Shown piece after piece: positions 8,276 through 17,772 of a stretch of 64,000 bases of DNA. Under the pieces are notes generated by a model. That model worked only from the letters and a program-made list of their open reading frames with translations, had not been told where the DNA came from and searched no databases. The DNA lies in contig CBDDDW010000029.1 in NCBI GenBank assembly GCA_965226805.1, positions 186,001-250,000 on the forward strand, read 5' to 3'. Made by a program: the position numbers and the translations under genes. Position 1 is the stretch's first letter. The number at the start of each line of letters is the position of its first letter. The DNA is from CBDDDW01 sp965226805. Its GTDB lineage: Bacteria; Chloroflexota; Dehalococcoidia; Lucifugimonadales; JAGWBF01.

Positions 8276-8632
8276 ATGCTATACCTCATATCTCTTGAGG
8301 CCTTAGAGCCCCCGCCCGAAGGCTACCTTTCGCTTTACACGATGAAAAAGGGAGACAAGGTCGTTCCCAGCGTCTCGCATTACCTGACCCTGAAAGAGGA
8401 GGGTAAATTGTTAGCCGGCGGGCACGAGGCCGCGAGGAAGGCTGCCCACTTCATTCTGGAGGCGAAGGACCACGCCGACGTGTACGAAATCCTGCGAGCC
8501 TTCCCATTCTGGTCGGCCTGTAAATGGGAAGTGATTCCTCTGGTCAGCTTCGAACACCACGTCGAAATAGTTAAGGGGCGTATAGGGCGCACAGGCAGCC
8601 CCGCAGTCGAGAAAGTAGCCTCAGTCGCGTAG
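8276..8632 (+). CDS. Small YCII/muconolactone-isomerase-like protein
   Basis: 118 residues with a strong AAGGAGGAG ribosome site 6 bases before the ATG. The pattern is that of a ferredoxin-like dimeric alpha-beta barrel: N-terminal strand MLYLISLE, a helical segment with HYLTLKEEGKLLAGG, the helix DHADVYEILRAFPF, and a last strand WEVIPLVSFEHH. This matches YCII or muconolactone-isomerase-like proteins, often accessory to degradation pathways. The VOC gene follows 70 bp later on the same strand and is probably co-transcribed. Function uncertain. Confidence 0.6.
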   Translation: MLYLISLEALEPPPEGYLSLYTMKKGDKVVPSVSHYLTLKEEGKLLAGGHEAARKAAHFILEAKDHADVYEILRAFPFWSACKWEVIPLVSFEHHVEIVKGRIGRTGSPAVEKVASVA

Positions 8633-8702
8633 CCGTCTTACGGCTTCAGACGGATAAAGATAACGCGGCCAGACCCTGTACCGTGCCCACCGGAGGTGTG
8701 CG

Positions 8703-9134
8703 ATGGCCAGGCAGTCACTCCATACATCGGCAAAGCTCAAGGTGGTCGAGATGGACCACATAGTCCTGAGGGTCAAAGACGTAGAGCGGGCCATACAGTT
8801 TTACACCGAGGTCCTGGGCCTGACTCCCCACAGGGTGGAGGAGTACCGGCGCGGAGAAGTGCCCTTCCCCTGCGCCAGAGTGAACGATGGCACCATAATC
8901 GACCTCTTCCCGACCCCAGACCAGGAGCCCGTTGGCGACGGGCCCCGCAACCTAGACCACTACTGCCTTACGATCGAGCCCACGGACATGGTCCAGCTGG
9001 GGGAACACCTGCGGGAACGAGGCGTCGAAGTAACCAGCGATGCGCCCGCCCAGCGCTCCGGCGCCCGGGGCATGGGCAACTCCATATACATCAAAGACTG
9101 GGAGGGGAACCGCATAGAGCTAAGGCACTACTAG
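8703..9134 (+). CDS. VOC (glyoxalase/dioxygenase) superfamily protein
   Basis: 143 residues with one VOC module made of two beta-alpha-beta3 units. Likely metal ligands are the His of MDHIVLRVKD (about 19), the His of LDHYCLTIEP (about 89) and the Glu of NRIELRHY near the end. AIQFYTEVLGL is the classic N-terminal signature. The first 15 residues are an extension; an internal ATG at 8751 (MDHIVL) is an alternative start. It could be a lyase, epimerase or resistance-type protein; the sequence does not decide. Confidence 0.8.
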   Translation: MARQSLHTSAKLKVVEMDHIVLRVKDVERAIQFYTEVLGLTPHRVEEYRRGEVPFPCARVNDGTIIDLFPTPDQEPVGDGPRNLDHYCLTIEPTDMVQLGEHLRERGVEVTSDAPAQRSGARGMGNSIYIKDWEGNRIELRHY

Positions 9135-9221
9135 GCTCAGTCTCAGGCCCTCACCCCGGCTTGTCGAATCAGGCGCTGTTAGTGACACAGCAGCAAGGTT
9201 AGAGGCGTTTAGGGACGCCTA

Positions 9222-9614
9222 TTACCCGAACTTTTGGAACGTCGGGGAGACGTTGGCTTTGATCACGTCGCGCCGGGCGATGATGCCCACCAGCTTCCCG
9301 TTTTGCGTGACCGGGACGCGGATAAAGTGCTCCGTCTCCAGCACCTCCATCACCACGGTGATAGGCGTGTTGATGTCCACCGACTTGACGTCGGTGCTCA
9401 TGATGTCGGAGGCAGTCGTGGTCTCCAGGGGCCTTTTCCACCGTAACGCGCGAATCAGGTCCGCCTCCGTGACGATCCCGACGACCTCGCCTTTGTCGTT
9501 GGCTATGGGTACTCCGCTGAATCCTTCGGTAAGCAGCAACCCTGCCAAGTCTTTGGCGCTGGTGGATGGTGCTCCCGCGATGACTGGGCTGCTCATTACG
9601 TCAGATGCATCCAC
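9222..9614 (-). CDS. CBS-domain pair protein
   Basis: 130 residues, entirely two CBS domains (about 4-58 and 69-124). The linker contains DIMSTDVKSVDINTPI, and both halves end in the usual GIVTEADLIRAL and GIIARRDVIKA strands. Such stand-alone pairs bind adenine nucleotides and act as energy or redox sensors. It is convergent with the VOC gene. Its promoter at 9707-9735 is nearly identical to the one before the split histidine kinase. Confidence 0.9.
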   Translation of the reverse strand: MDASDVMSSPVIAGAPSTSAKDLAGLLLTEGFSGVPIANDKGEVVGIVTEADLIRALRWKRPLETTTASDIMSTDVKSVDINTPITVVMEVLETEHFIRVPVTQNGKLVGIIARRDVIKANVSPTFQKFG

Positions 9615-9706
9615 AGACCGATACCTCCCGTGTCATTTTCTCGAATCAGGTCCAGAGCCGAAGTTGCCCTAATCAAGGTTCGGCCCCCCATTTGCCGTCC
9701 GCCGTA

Positions 9707-9735
9707 AATATACTAAACAAATAGGTTCGCGGCAA
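9707..9735 (-). promoter_or_regulatory. Promoter of the CBS-pair gene
   Basis: On the minus strand: TTGCCG (9730-9735), a 17-bp spacer, TATATT (9707-9712). Flanking bases form CCTTGCCGCG-N15-TATATTTACGGCG, the same long pattern as the promoter at 11752-11780. Confidence 0.6.
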
Positions 9736-9823
9736 GGACGTCACCTTTTGGCCTCGTCCTCGATTGGGAGGCAGAAAAGTTGCGTTCCCGATAAGGTTGC
9801 CAGCTGTACCGGGTTGCCTGTGG

Positions 9824-10987
9824 TTAGCCACCGAGAGGGAATTGGGCCGTCACGACAGACCCGGACCCCGGGGCTGACTTAACTGTGAACCGACCGCCCA
9901 ATAACTCCGCTCGCTCTCGCATTCCCAACAGGCCGTTGGAGACGCCGCCGGCAAGAGCGCCATCGGGGTCGAAGCCCACCCCGCGATCCTCGACCCTGAC
10001 GCCGAGGGTACTGGATCGGGTCCACAGCCCTACCGTCGCTTTGCGCACGCCGGCATGGCGAGCCACGTTGGTCAAGGCCTCTTGCGCGATGCGAAAGGTG
10101 GCCGTCTCCACCTCCGGCCGAAAGCGGCCTCCCACCTCGGTATGTGCGAAGTCCACGGCCACATCGGTCTGGGAGGTATAACGCTCGAAATACCACGTCA
10201 GCGCGGGCACAAGGCCAAGGTCGTCCAGCATTGCAGGCCGCAGGTCCAGGGAGAGCTCACGCACTCGCTCCACGAGGTTGTTCACCAGCTCCTGTGCCTC
10301 ATCAAGCTTGTTCCTGGCCCCGTCACTCGCCAAACGCCTGCCCGATTCCAGGGTGAGCTGGAGCCCCGTCAGGACCTGGCCGATCTCGTCGTGGAGCTCG
10401 CGGGCCAGATGTCGGCGCTCGGCCTCTTGAAGCTCAACCAACTGATTGGAGAGGGCCCGCAGCCTCTCACGACTGGCACTCACCTCATCGAACAGACGTT
10501 CCCGCTCACGCTCGGCCCGCTTGCTCTCGGTAATGTCATGAAACAGAATCAAGCGCCCGGCGAGGCTGCTATGGCTGTCAAAAAGAGGTGAGGCGATCAG
10601 GTTGTAGGTACGCAGCTCTCCTCCTTGAACCAAGGGAAACTCCACCTGCTCCGATGCCGAATCCGCCGGGCGTTGAACAAGCTCAGGTACGTCGGGCCAT
10701 ACTTCAGCGATCGGGAGTCCGATAGCCTGCGCGTCGGACCGGTCAATGATACGATGCGCAGCCGGGTTGAAGTCCGCGACGCGGTTCAGCGCGTCGAGTA
10801 CCAACACTCCATTGCTCATGTTTTCGAAGATCGCTTTGCGTGCTACAGGTGCGATGTCCAGTAACCGTACCCGAAGAAGAGCCCAGGCAAGCGCCAGACC
10901 GCTGACGACAAACGCCAAGGGCGTTAGATTCAGGTGGGCCACCGGCGTAAGGCCAACAGCAAAGGACCAGTTTGTGCCCCACGGTAC
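9824..10987 (-). pseudogene. Histidine kinase, C-terminal fragment (last TM, PAS, HisKA_3, HATPase)
   Basis: The 3' part of a sensor kinase cut by the element at 10988-11154. Reading back from the element it starts VPWGTNWSFAVGLTPV, the last part of a HisKA_7TM sensor region. A PAS domain follows (NGVLVLDALNRVADFNPAAH). The HisKA_3 block has its phospho-His in RHLARELHDEIGQVL. A HATPase_c domain ends the protein (DRGVGFDPDG, NGLLGMRERAELLGG). This is the NarX/DegS class. A GTG at 10942 could start a soluble kinase fragment but has no ribosome site. No response regulator lies nearby. Confidence 0.85.
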
Positions 10988-11154
10988 TAGTCTAGTGTCT
11001 CGTATATAGCATTACAATGCTGATATGAGGAGGTCCTCCCCGCGAACCCCGGTCTCACCCTCACCTCAATCCTCTCCCATAGGGAGAGGAGGCAGACCGG
11101 GGGGCCACGTCGAGCGCTGACGTATTGTAAACCCATTTGGCAGACACACGACTA
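10988..11154 (+). mobile_element. IS630-related miniature element, copy 2 (in histidine kinase)
   Basis: 167 bp including the flanking TAs, in the same orientation as copy 1 and identical to it but for one extra G. The site is CTAG. Removing it with one TA joins TCT-GCT-CTA to GTA-CCG-TGG on the minus strand and restores an open frame across the kinase (SALVPWG), so the insertion is a clean gene disruption with TA duplication. Confidence 0.9.
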
Positions 11155-11710
11155 GAGCAGACACGAACAGAGCTGTTGCCTGTTTCCAGTAAAGACGTGA
11201 AGAATGGAAGAGCCCATCAGCAAGAAAAACCAAGCCCAGGATAAGCAACAGATAAGAATATCCCCCATACACCCAGAACCATGCTCCATGAACGAACTCC
11301 GCTACAGAGAAGGAGTCGCCAGTGCCTAGCCTGATATCGCTCCATATCAGGCGGTGAGACTCGTTGCTCCAGGCTAGCAGTAGGGTCACGAGGGGTACAA
11401 TGGCCAGGAAGGCCATGTTGCGGCGTGTCAGCCATTGACCTCGGCCAGTGAATTGCAGAGTAACCGCCAGCCAAGCCGTCGGAACTGTAGCGATTCCCAG
11501 GTATCCCACCTTTGCCCACAGGATTTTGGTCGATCGCTCAGCGCCTCCCAGCTCGAACGCATACGCTACCTGCCACACAGCAACCGCCATCAACAGAAGT
11601 GTCAGAGGAATCGCACCGGGCGAGCCGCGGTGTCTCCAGGCGAAGAAAGCGAGAACGCCCGATATGGCGCCTGCCATGAGTAGCGAGATTACGTAGGGAT
11701 TGTCCATCAC
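11155..11710 (-). pseudogene. Histidine kinase, N-terminal fragment (7TM sensor domain)
   Basis: The 5' part of the same kinase. It encodes about 186 residues with six hydrophobic helices of the HisKA_7TM type (such as PLTLLLMAVAVWQVAYAFEL and WFWVYGGYSYLLLILGLVFL). It ends YWKQATALFVSAL at the insertion. Reading on into the element adds about 28 unrelated residues and stops at 11066. Start is GTG 11710 or ATG 11707, with GGAG seven bases before the GTG. Without the kinase domain it cannot signal. Confidence 0.85.
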
Positions 11711-11751
11711 AACAACGCTCCACGATGATGGAAGCGCATCAGATCGCTGTA

Positions 11752-11780
11752 AATATACAACTTAGACTTACGCGCGGCAA
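11752..11780 (-). promoter_or_regulatory. Promoter of the split histidine kinase
   Basis: On the minus strand: TTGCCG (11775-11780), 17-bp spacer, TATATT (11752-11757). It shares CCTTGCCGCG-N15-TATATTTAC(A/G)GCG with the CBS gene promoter at 9707. The leader to the start codon would be about 35 bases. Confidence 0.6.
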
Positions 11781-11888
11781 GGTTTTTATATCCTCTGATA
11801 ACCGTACATGCAGCGGGGTTTGTACCAAGCCCTCGCTTATCAAGGCGGACGAATCAGATATCCAAGTGGGCCGAGCTCTTCGTCGCGC

Positions 11889-14363
11889 CTACTGGGATGT
11901 CTTTATCCAGAGGCGGCTTCCGTCGGTGATGAGCTCGATATCTCCCCGTTCCGCGGTCGAATATGTCCTGCCGCTTCCTAGGCTCGCATCGAGCCTGCTG
12001 ATTACCTCCGGGCGGGGATGTCCGAAGCGGTTGTCCGGGCCCGCGGAAATTACCGCGACCGCCGGACTTACGGCCGACAGGAACCGGGGCGTCGTCGACG
12101 TAGCGCTGCCATGGTGAGCTACCTTCAGGACATCGCTCCGGAGAGGCACCCCGGCCCGCAGCAGAAGCCTCTCGGCTTCGGCCTCTATATCCGCTGTGAG
12201 CATGAATTCTATCTCTCCATATACCAGCCTCAATACCAAAGCGTTGTTGTTCGCGTCCGAACTGGTTCCCACAATTGGCCGAGGAGAAGGATTCAGGACT
12301 TGCATCCACGTAGAGCCGTCCAATAGAATGGTCTGCCCCCGGAAAGCTGTAACGCGAGGTGTCTTCTCCCGATCAAGTACCCTTAGCCATTCCTGGTACA
12401 GGGGATCCTCGGACCCGCTGTCTCCCTCAAGGACCATGTCCACTGAGTACCTCTCCACAACTTCCAGCAGCCCTCGAAGATGGTCTTCGTCCGGATGAGT
12501 GAGGACCACCATGTCCAAGTCTCTGTCCAGAAAGCCAGCTTTGTTCGCGACTGTCCGAGCCGCGCCGATGGCGTCTGGCCCTCCGTCCACCAGGACCTGG
12601 GTTCCCTCGGGGGTAACGATAAGCACGCTATCTCCCTGGCCCACGTCCAGAAAGTGTACGTGCAGCCTGCCGTCGGTCCCCGTTCCCGAGACGACCCGGA
12701 ACCAGAGGAGGGAAGCGAGGAGGGCCAGCCCCAGCGCCACGGAAAGGTACGCGGCACCCGGCATGCGTAACTTGGGGACCCCTACGATGTTGCGTTGAGC
12801 TACCCCTCTGACCGCACTGATAGTCCGTGTGGTATTCACCCACAGGCCGGAAGGGCCGCCGGGGAACACGAGCACGAGGGCAAGGGTCACGTAGTAGGCC
12901 CATACAAACAGCCCGCTAAAGCGCGGCACCGAGATGGTGCTTCCAGGCACCCTGGAAAACAGGTCAACGAGCCGCAGCACATACTCCAGCGGGACCCAAG
13001 CGAACCACCCCAGCACCTGTCCAGCCGATGAATGGACCATGCCGGCTATTCCTGCCACCACTGCTGAAGCAACCAGCAGTGGTGGCAGGGCCGGCAACGC
13101 CAGTATGGTGGCGGGGATTCCCACCGTAGGAATTCGATGAAAGTTGAAAGCTATTAGCGGCAGCGTCGCTACTGTAGCAGCAACAGAGACGGCCAACGCT
13201 ACTGCTAGCGCTCTGGCCGGGACTCTCCACCAGGCAGCCCCAGCCGCGGGATAGGTCATAAGTTGCCTCCATGGAGGAGGCTCGCGCTCCAACAAAAAGG
13301 CTATGCCGGCCATGGCCGTAAAACTTAGCTGGAAGGAGATCTGCTTTAGGACCGGCGGATCCACGCCCGCCATAAAGCCGGCGGCGATGGCAAGAGCCGG
13401 GAGCATGCTCCGGGGGCGGCCTACGGCCAGGCCCAAGAGGAGTACAGTTCCCATGATCGCGGCCCTCTCCAGGGAGCTGGAGAATCCGCCCAGCAAAGCG
13501 TAAAGCCATATGGCGAACAGTGGAGGCAGCAAATATAGCTGTCTCCTCCGGCCCATCAGCCACGCGGCAACCCCCAGGCTCAGGGCCAGCACAACCCCGA
13601 CGTGGAGACCGGATATCGCGAGAAGATGGGAGGTGCCGCTGGACCTGAAATTCTCCACAATGTCCTCGGGCAGCCGGCCACGCCGGCCGAGGAGCAGGGC
13701 CTGGGCCAGGGACGCCTGGGGTTCGGGCAACGCGCGGTCGATTCCCTCGGACGCCTCCCGTCTCCAGCGGTGGAGACGGTCGAGGGCTGGGTTCCCCTCA
13801 CCCTCTCCCAGCAGCCGGATGGTCTTGGGAAACGCCATAGATAAATGGATCCCCTGATTCGCCATATAGGCCCTGTAATCGAAGTCCCCCAGGTCCTCCG
13901 GCTCCTCCAGCCTTCCAGCGAGCTCAAGCCGGTCTCCATATCGGAAATACGGCTCTTCCCTGGCCTGGACCAGGTCTGCGGTCGGCCTCGCCACCACCCT
14001 TACCTTGCCCGAGGCATCTTCCAGGCCATCTCCCAGGTCAATGCCGTCCAGGGACAATACGAACTCCACACCAGCTCCTGCGGCCTCCGGTTCGGTGGCC
14101 ACAACGCCCTGGATTACCAGGTTCCTAAAGCTGGCCAGGTCTTTGAGCGGCGGCGTTCCCTCAGAGACCTGCACCCGTATGACGCCAATCAACAACACCA
14201 GAGCCACCAGGGCAGGCCAGGGTGACAGGCCCCGAATCTTCAATAGGCCCGCCAGCGCGGCCGCCGCCACAGAGAAGAGAACCAGAGCGGGTACGCCAGC
14301 GTCCGTCTCCAGCCCGAGAAGAATGCCGGCGATCCAACCGGCTGCTAGAACGACCAGCGTCAT
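11889..14363 (-). CDS. comEC: ComEC/Rec2 DNA uptake channel protein
   Basis: 824 residues with the full ComEC plan. N-terminal membrane helices flank a soluble OB-like DUF4131 region (about 70-190). The Competence domain follows (about 220-500, many helices, with SSGTSHLLAISGLHVGVVLA). The C-terminal metallo-beta-lactamase-like domain (about 560-815) holds HFLDVGQGDSVLI and the metal motif THPDEDHLRGL. ComEC forms the inner-membrane channel for single-stranded DNA in transformation, and the C-terminal domain may degrade the other strand. No other com gene is in the window. Confidence 0.95.
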   Translation of the reverse strand: MTLVVLAAGWIAGILLGLETDAGVPALVLFSVAAAALAGLLKIRGLSPWPALVALVLLIGVIRVQVSEGTPPLKDLASFRNLVIQGVVATEPEAAGAGVEFVLSLDGIDLGDGLEDASGKVRVVARPTADLVQAREEPYFRYGDRLELAGRLEEPEDLGDFDYRAYMANQGIHLSMAFPKTIRLLGEGEGNPALDRLHRWRREASEGIDRALPEPQASLAQALLLGRRGRLPEDIVENFRSSGTSHLLAISGLHVGVVLALSLGVAAWLMGRRRQLYLLPPLFAIWLYALLGGFSSSLERAAIMGTVLLLGLAVGRPRSMLPALAIAAGFMAGVDPPVLKQISFQLSFTAMAGIAFLLEREPPPWRQLMTYPAAGAAWWRVPARALAVALAVSVAATVATLPLIAFNFHRIPTVGIPATILALPALPPLLVASAVVAGIAGMVHSSAGQVLGWFAWVPLEYVLRLVDLFSRVPGSTISVPRFSGLFVWAYYVTLALVLVFPGGPSGLWVNTTRTISAVRGVAQRNIVGVPKLRMPGAAYLSVALGLALLASLLWFRVVSGTGTDGRLHVHFLDVGQGDSVLIVTPEGTQVLVDGGPDAIGAARTVANKAGFLDRDLDMVVLTHPDEDHLRGLLEVVERYSVDMVLEGDSGSEDPLYQEWLRVLDREKTPRVTAFRGQTILLDGSTWMQVLNPSPRPIVGTSSDANNNALVLRLVYGEIEFMLTADIEAEAERLLLRAGVPLRSDVLKVAHHGSATSTTPRFLSAVSPAVAVISAGPDNRFGHPRPEVISRLDASLGSGRTYSTAERGDIELITDGSRLWIKTSQ

Positions 14364-14575
14364 GCCGATGGCTCCTCAGTGACTGCCAGATTAATAGGCA
14401 GGTGAGTCATTGTCCTTCTTCGAACAACGCGTCGTCCCATATTACCGCATAAGCCGTCTCCAGGGCTTACAAGTACATTCGAGGGCTCCCCTTGACGGTG
14501 CCACATCTCGCCTATATATTCACCTGGGACTCGGCCAAACGTCGGGTTAGCGCAACCAAAGTAAGGAGGATGTCG

Positions 14576-15007
14576 ATGTCAGAGCAAAACAAGGCCCTGT
14601 ACCGCAATTTTTTGGATGAGGTGCTTAATAACAAGAACGCCGACGCTATAGACAAATTTATGGGGCCTGACTTCGCGGACCACAACCCGCCTCCAGGATT
14701 TCCGCCCGGCCCAGAGGGACTCAAACAGATGATGACCATGTTTTTCAGCGCTTTCCCGGATTTGAAAATCACCACCGATGACATAATCGCTGAAGGGGAC
14801 ATGGTAGTCGGCCGTCATACGACCACAGGTACCCATAAAGGTGATTTCATGGGAATCGCCGCCACCGGCAAGCAAGTAAAGATAAATGAAATTCACTGGG
14901 TCCGCTTCGCTGAAGGTAAGGCTGTCGAACATTGGGGACTCAGCGATGATCTGAGTATGATGACGCAGCTGGGGGTCATTCCGGCGCCCGGTGAGGGCGG
15001 AGGCTAG
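14576..15007 (+). CDS. SnoaL-like ester cyclase family protein
   Basis: 143 residues from the ATG at 14576, chosen because AAGGAGG at 14563-14569 sits six bases before it. It is a cone-shaped alpha+beta barrel of the NTF2/SnoaL type: LYRNFLDEVLNNKNADAIDKF, FADHNPPPGFPPGPEGLKQM, FSAFPDLKITTDDIIAEGD, VVGRHTTTGTHKGDFMGI, and a closing EHWGLSDDLSMMTQLG. Relatives range from polyketide cyclases to uncharacterised carrier-like proteins. Function here unknown. It stands alone between ComEC (divergent) and the STAND gene. Confidence 0.8.
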   Translation: MSEQNKALYRNFLDEVLNNKNADAIDKFMGPDFADHNPPPGFPPGPEGLKQMMTMFFSAFPDLKITTDDIIAEGDMVVGRHTTTGTHKGDFMGIAATGKQVKINEIHWVRFAEGKAVEHWGLSDDLSMMTQLGVIPAPGEGGG

Positions 15008-15191
15008 TTTACGATATCGCCAACACCGTCTTCTGGACGGGTGTCGTCGGGCTTGCTTTTCATTTACTCAGCCGGGTGGTCTGCCTGGTTTGCTCATATG
15101 CTATACTGAGGTCCTTGAAGGCGCCCGTGAGGTCTCAATCCGCGGACCTAGTCGAATGAGGAATATCCAGGGTTGAGGGAGGCACACCGGT

Positions 15192-17693
15192 ATGCCCGAG
15201 ATTCCGCCGGAAGAGGAGGGGCAAGAGGCCAGCCCAATAGTTGATCTGCCGCCCCCAGGGAAGTACGGCTGCCTGGGCCGGGAAGAGCAGATGACAGTTT
15301 TGGAGGGCGCCTTTGTTAAGGCGCCCGTCGTTATTCTCTCCGGTATCGCCGGGGTAGGCAAGACGGAGCTGGCCTGTGGCTTCGCCCGGCGCCTCGCAGA
15401 AAAGGGCGAGCGGGAAGCCGGAGTGGTGTACACTTCTTTCGGATACGGCGCCGGTCTCCCCCGCGCCCTACATGAGATCGGGACGACTGTTGAAGGGATA
15501 GCCTTCGCTCGGCTCTCCCTTCAAGAGCAGCGCCGGTGGGTGCTCGATTACGTCAAGAGTGACCCCTGTTTCCTCATCTGGGACAACTTTGATTCCATCT
15601 TTGGCTATCTGAACGACGCCGAGACACGGGAACTCCTCGAATTTCTCTCGGACATAGAGACCACCTCGCAAGATGCCCCGCATGGGGCCGGCAGCCTCCT
15701 TATCACCTGCTGGGAAGCGGAGTGGGCGCGGCCTCTTGTTCAGGGCTCCGACAAGAACATCCACCTGGAGCTGACAGGCCTCGCCGCCGATGGCCGGCGG
15801 GAGCTTGCGGCATTAATCCTCGACGGCGCGGGAATAGAGACCCAGAAGCCGGGCCCCGACTACGACAGCTTGTTGGAGCTCTTGGATGGCAACCCCATGG
15901 CTATGCGGCGTGTCCTTCCCCATCTGAACCAGCACACTCCCCTGGAGTTGTCGCGGGCTTTCCAGCAGTTCCAGCGGGATGAAGATATCGGGCAGAACGT
16001 CCCCGGCGCCGCACTGGCTTGCTCCTACTCACTGTTGGCGTCACGGACGAGAGCACATCTGCCTTTCCTGTCGCTCTTCCGCCAGTGTGTCCTCCTGGAC
16101 GTGCTCACGTTTATGACTCAGGGGGAAGAATATGCCTCGATCATGGGAGAGAAAATTGGATGGGGCGCCTGCCGAACCTTCCTTAGAGAGGCCCGGGATA
16201 CGGCGATCCTCGAATCTGTCTCTCCCAGCGTCTATTTGATCGGTCCATCGGTGTCGGTGTTCTTGCGGGGGCAGCTGGAACTGAGCCTGACGACTGATCA
16301 GGCCCAAGTTCTGGAGCAGGAGTTTCTCCGGGTGTACGCCGACCTGGGGGACTACTTCCTGGAGAACCTCGCTTCGGAGAGCGCCGATTCCACCGTCACC
16401 GGAGTCCTCGCGGAGGAGGCCAACATGCTGCAGACCCTGGACATGGCCACGGAAGCCGGTCAGTGGGAGAGGGTCCAGCTGATTCTGCAGCCCCTGGGGC
16501 AGGTCTACAAGATGCAGGAGCGCATACTGGAACTCCAACGCCTTCGTGGCCGACTCATAGACAGAATGGGAGAGGAACCCGAGGAGGCGGAGAGGGCCGG
16601 CGCCATCGACCTCTGGCTGTTCCTCCGTGGCAGCCAGTTAAACGATGCCCTCGGCCGAGACGAGCTAGACCAGGCCGAGGGCGCATGTCACTCGATGCTG
16701 AGCTATCTTGACAGGGCTGGAGGAGACTCCCACCAGCCTCAGATCGCGTCCATTTATCACAGCTTGGGAATGGTCGCTCAGGGTCGGAGCCTGCTGGAGC
16801 AGGCCGGAGAATGGTACACCAAGTCCCTCGCCATAAATGAACCTCTTGAGAACGAGAGCGAGTGTGCGGACAGCTACCACCAGCTTGGGCTCATGGCCTA
16901 TTCCGAAGGGCGCCACGAGGAGGCTGAAACCTGGCACCGCCGGGCGCTGGAGATCAGGGAGCGGGCGGGGGATGAAGCTGACGCCGCCGGTGAGTGCCAC
17001 CGCCTGGCACTCACAGCCGAGGCCCGCCTCCAGATCGACGATGCCGTAGCCTGGTACCACAGGGCCCGAGTGGGATTCGAGCGCGTGGATGACAAGGCCG
17101 GCGCCGCGGCCATGTATCACCGGCTGGGACTGACAGCCCAGGCCAAGTACGACCACGAAGAGGCCGCGGGCTGGTACCAGCGGGCTTTGCTGCTGCACGA
17201 GCAGTTGGGGGATGACGCCGGTGACGGCAGCGACTACTACCAGCTTGGCGTGATCGCCCTGCAAAGATATGACTACGAGGAGGCCGAGGAGCTGCTGCGC
17301 AATGCCCTGGGCGCCTACCAGCGCCGGGGGACGGAGCTGGCCATCGCCAACACCTTCCACCAGCTGGGGATAGCCGCCCATGCCCAGCGCCGGTATGCGC
17401 AGGCATACGGGCTATACGAGGATGCCTTGAAAATCTTCGTGCGCCTCCAGGACGAGGTGGCCGCCGCGATGACATGGGGACAGCAGGGATTGCTTGCCGA
17501 CCATCTGGGCAACCATGCCGACGCCGTATGGTATGTGGCCCACACCTACGAGATAGCCGTAGCCCACGAGCTGCCATTGGTTGGTCCGGCCAAGGAGCAC
17601 CTATCCGGTCTCCGCGCCAAGATGGGCGATGAAGCCTTCGTCAAGTCCTGGCGGGAGGTCTCGGATACGGACATCATGGCCGAACTAGGGTAG
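15192..17693 (+). CDS. STAND NTPase with C-terminal TPR repeats
   Basis: 833 residues. A nucleotide-binding domain opens the protein: P-loop GIAGVGKT (51-58), a Walker B-like stretch FLIWDNFD (about 127-134), a sensor-like LLITCWEAEW and the GNPMAMRRVLPHL block of NB-ARC/STAND proteins. A helical linker follows. From about 515 to 790 there are at least six TPR-like units of roughly 40 residues (YHQLGLMAYSEGRHEEAETW and relatives). No N-terminal effector domain (nuclease, TIR, CHAT or protease) is visible, unlike most STAND sensors. Candidate roles are ligand sensing, regulation or defence; none can be fixed. Confidence 0.8.
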   Translation: MPEIPPEEEGQEASPIVDLPPPGKYGCLGREEQMTVLEGAFVKAPVVILSGIAGVGKTELACGFARRLAEKGEREAGVVYTSFGYGAGLPRALHEIGTTVEGIAFARLSLQEQRRWVLDYVKSDPCFLIWDNFDSIFGYLNDAETRELLEFLSDIETTSQDAPHGAGSLLITCWEAEWARPLVQGSDKNIHLELTGLAADGRRELAALILDGAGIETQKPGPDYDSLLELLDGNPMAMRRVLPHLNQHTPLELSRAFQQFQRDEDIGQNVPGAALACSYSLLASRTRAHLPFLSLFRQCVLLDVLTFMTQGEEYASIMGEKIGWGACRTFLREARDTAILESVSPSVYLIGPSVSVFLRGQLELSLTTDQAQVLEQEFLRVYADLGDYFLENLASESADSTVTGVLAEEANMLQTLDMATEAGQWERVQLILQPLGQVYKMQERILELQRLRGRLIDRMGEEPEEAERAGAIDLWLFLRGSQLNDALGRDELDQAEGACHSMLSYLDRAGGDSHQPQIASIYHSLGMVAQGRSLLEQAGEWYTKSLAINEPLENESECADSYHQLGLMAYSEGRHEEAETWHRRALEIRERAGDEADAAGECHRLALTAEARLQIDDAVAWYHRARVGFERVDDKAGAAAMYHRLGLTAQAKYDHEEAAGWYQRALLLHEQLGDDAGDGSDYYQLGVIALQRYDYEEAEELLRNALGAYQRRGTELAIANTFHQLGIAAHAQRRYAQAYGLYEDALKIFVRLQDEVAAAMTWGQQGLLADHLGNHADAVWYVAHTYEIAVAHELPLVGPAKEHLSGLRAKMGDEAFVKSWREVSDTDIMAELG

Positions 17694-17772
17694 GCTCAGG
17701 CCACGGTACCGGTCTTCGTCGCGGATCAGGAGTTCACTGCCCGGGGCCTTTACAGCCTCGGATCAACGGGGG

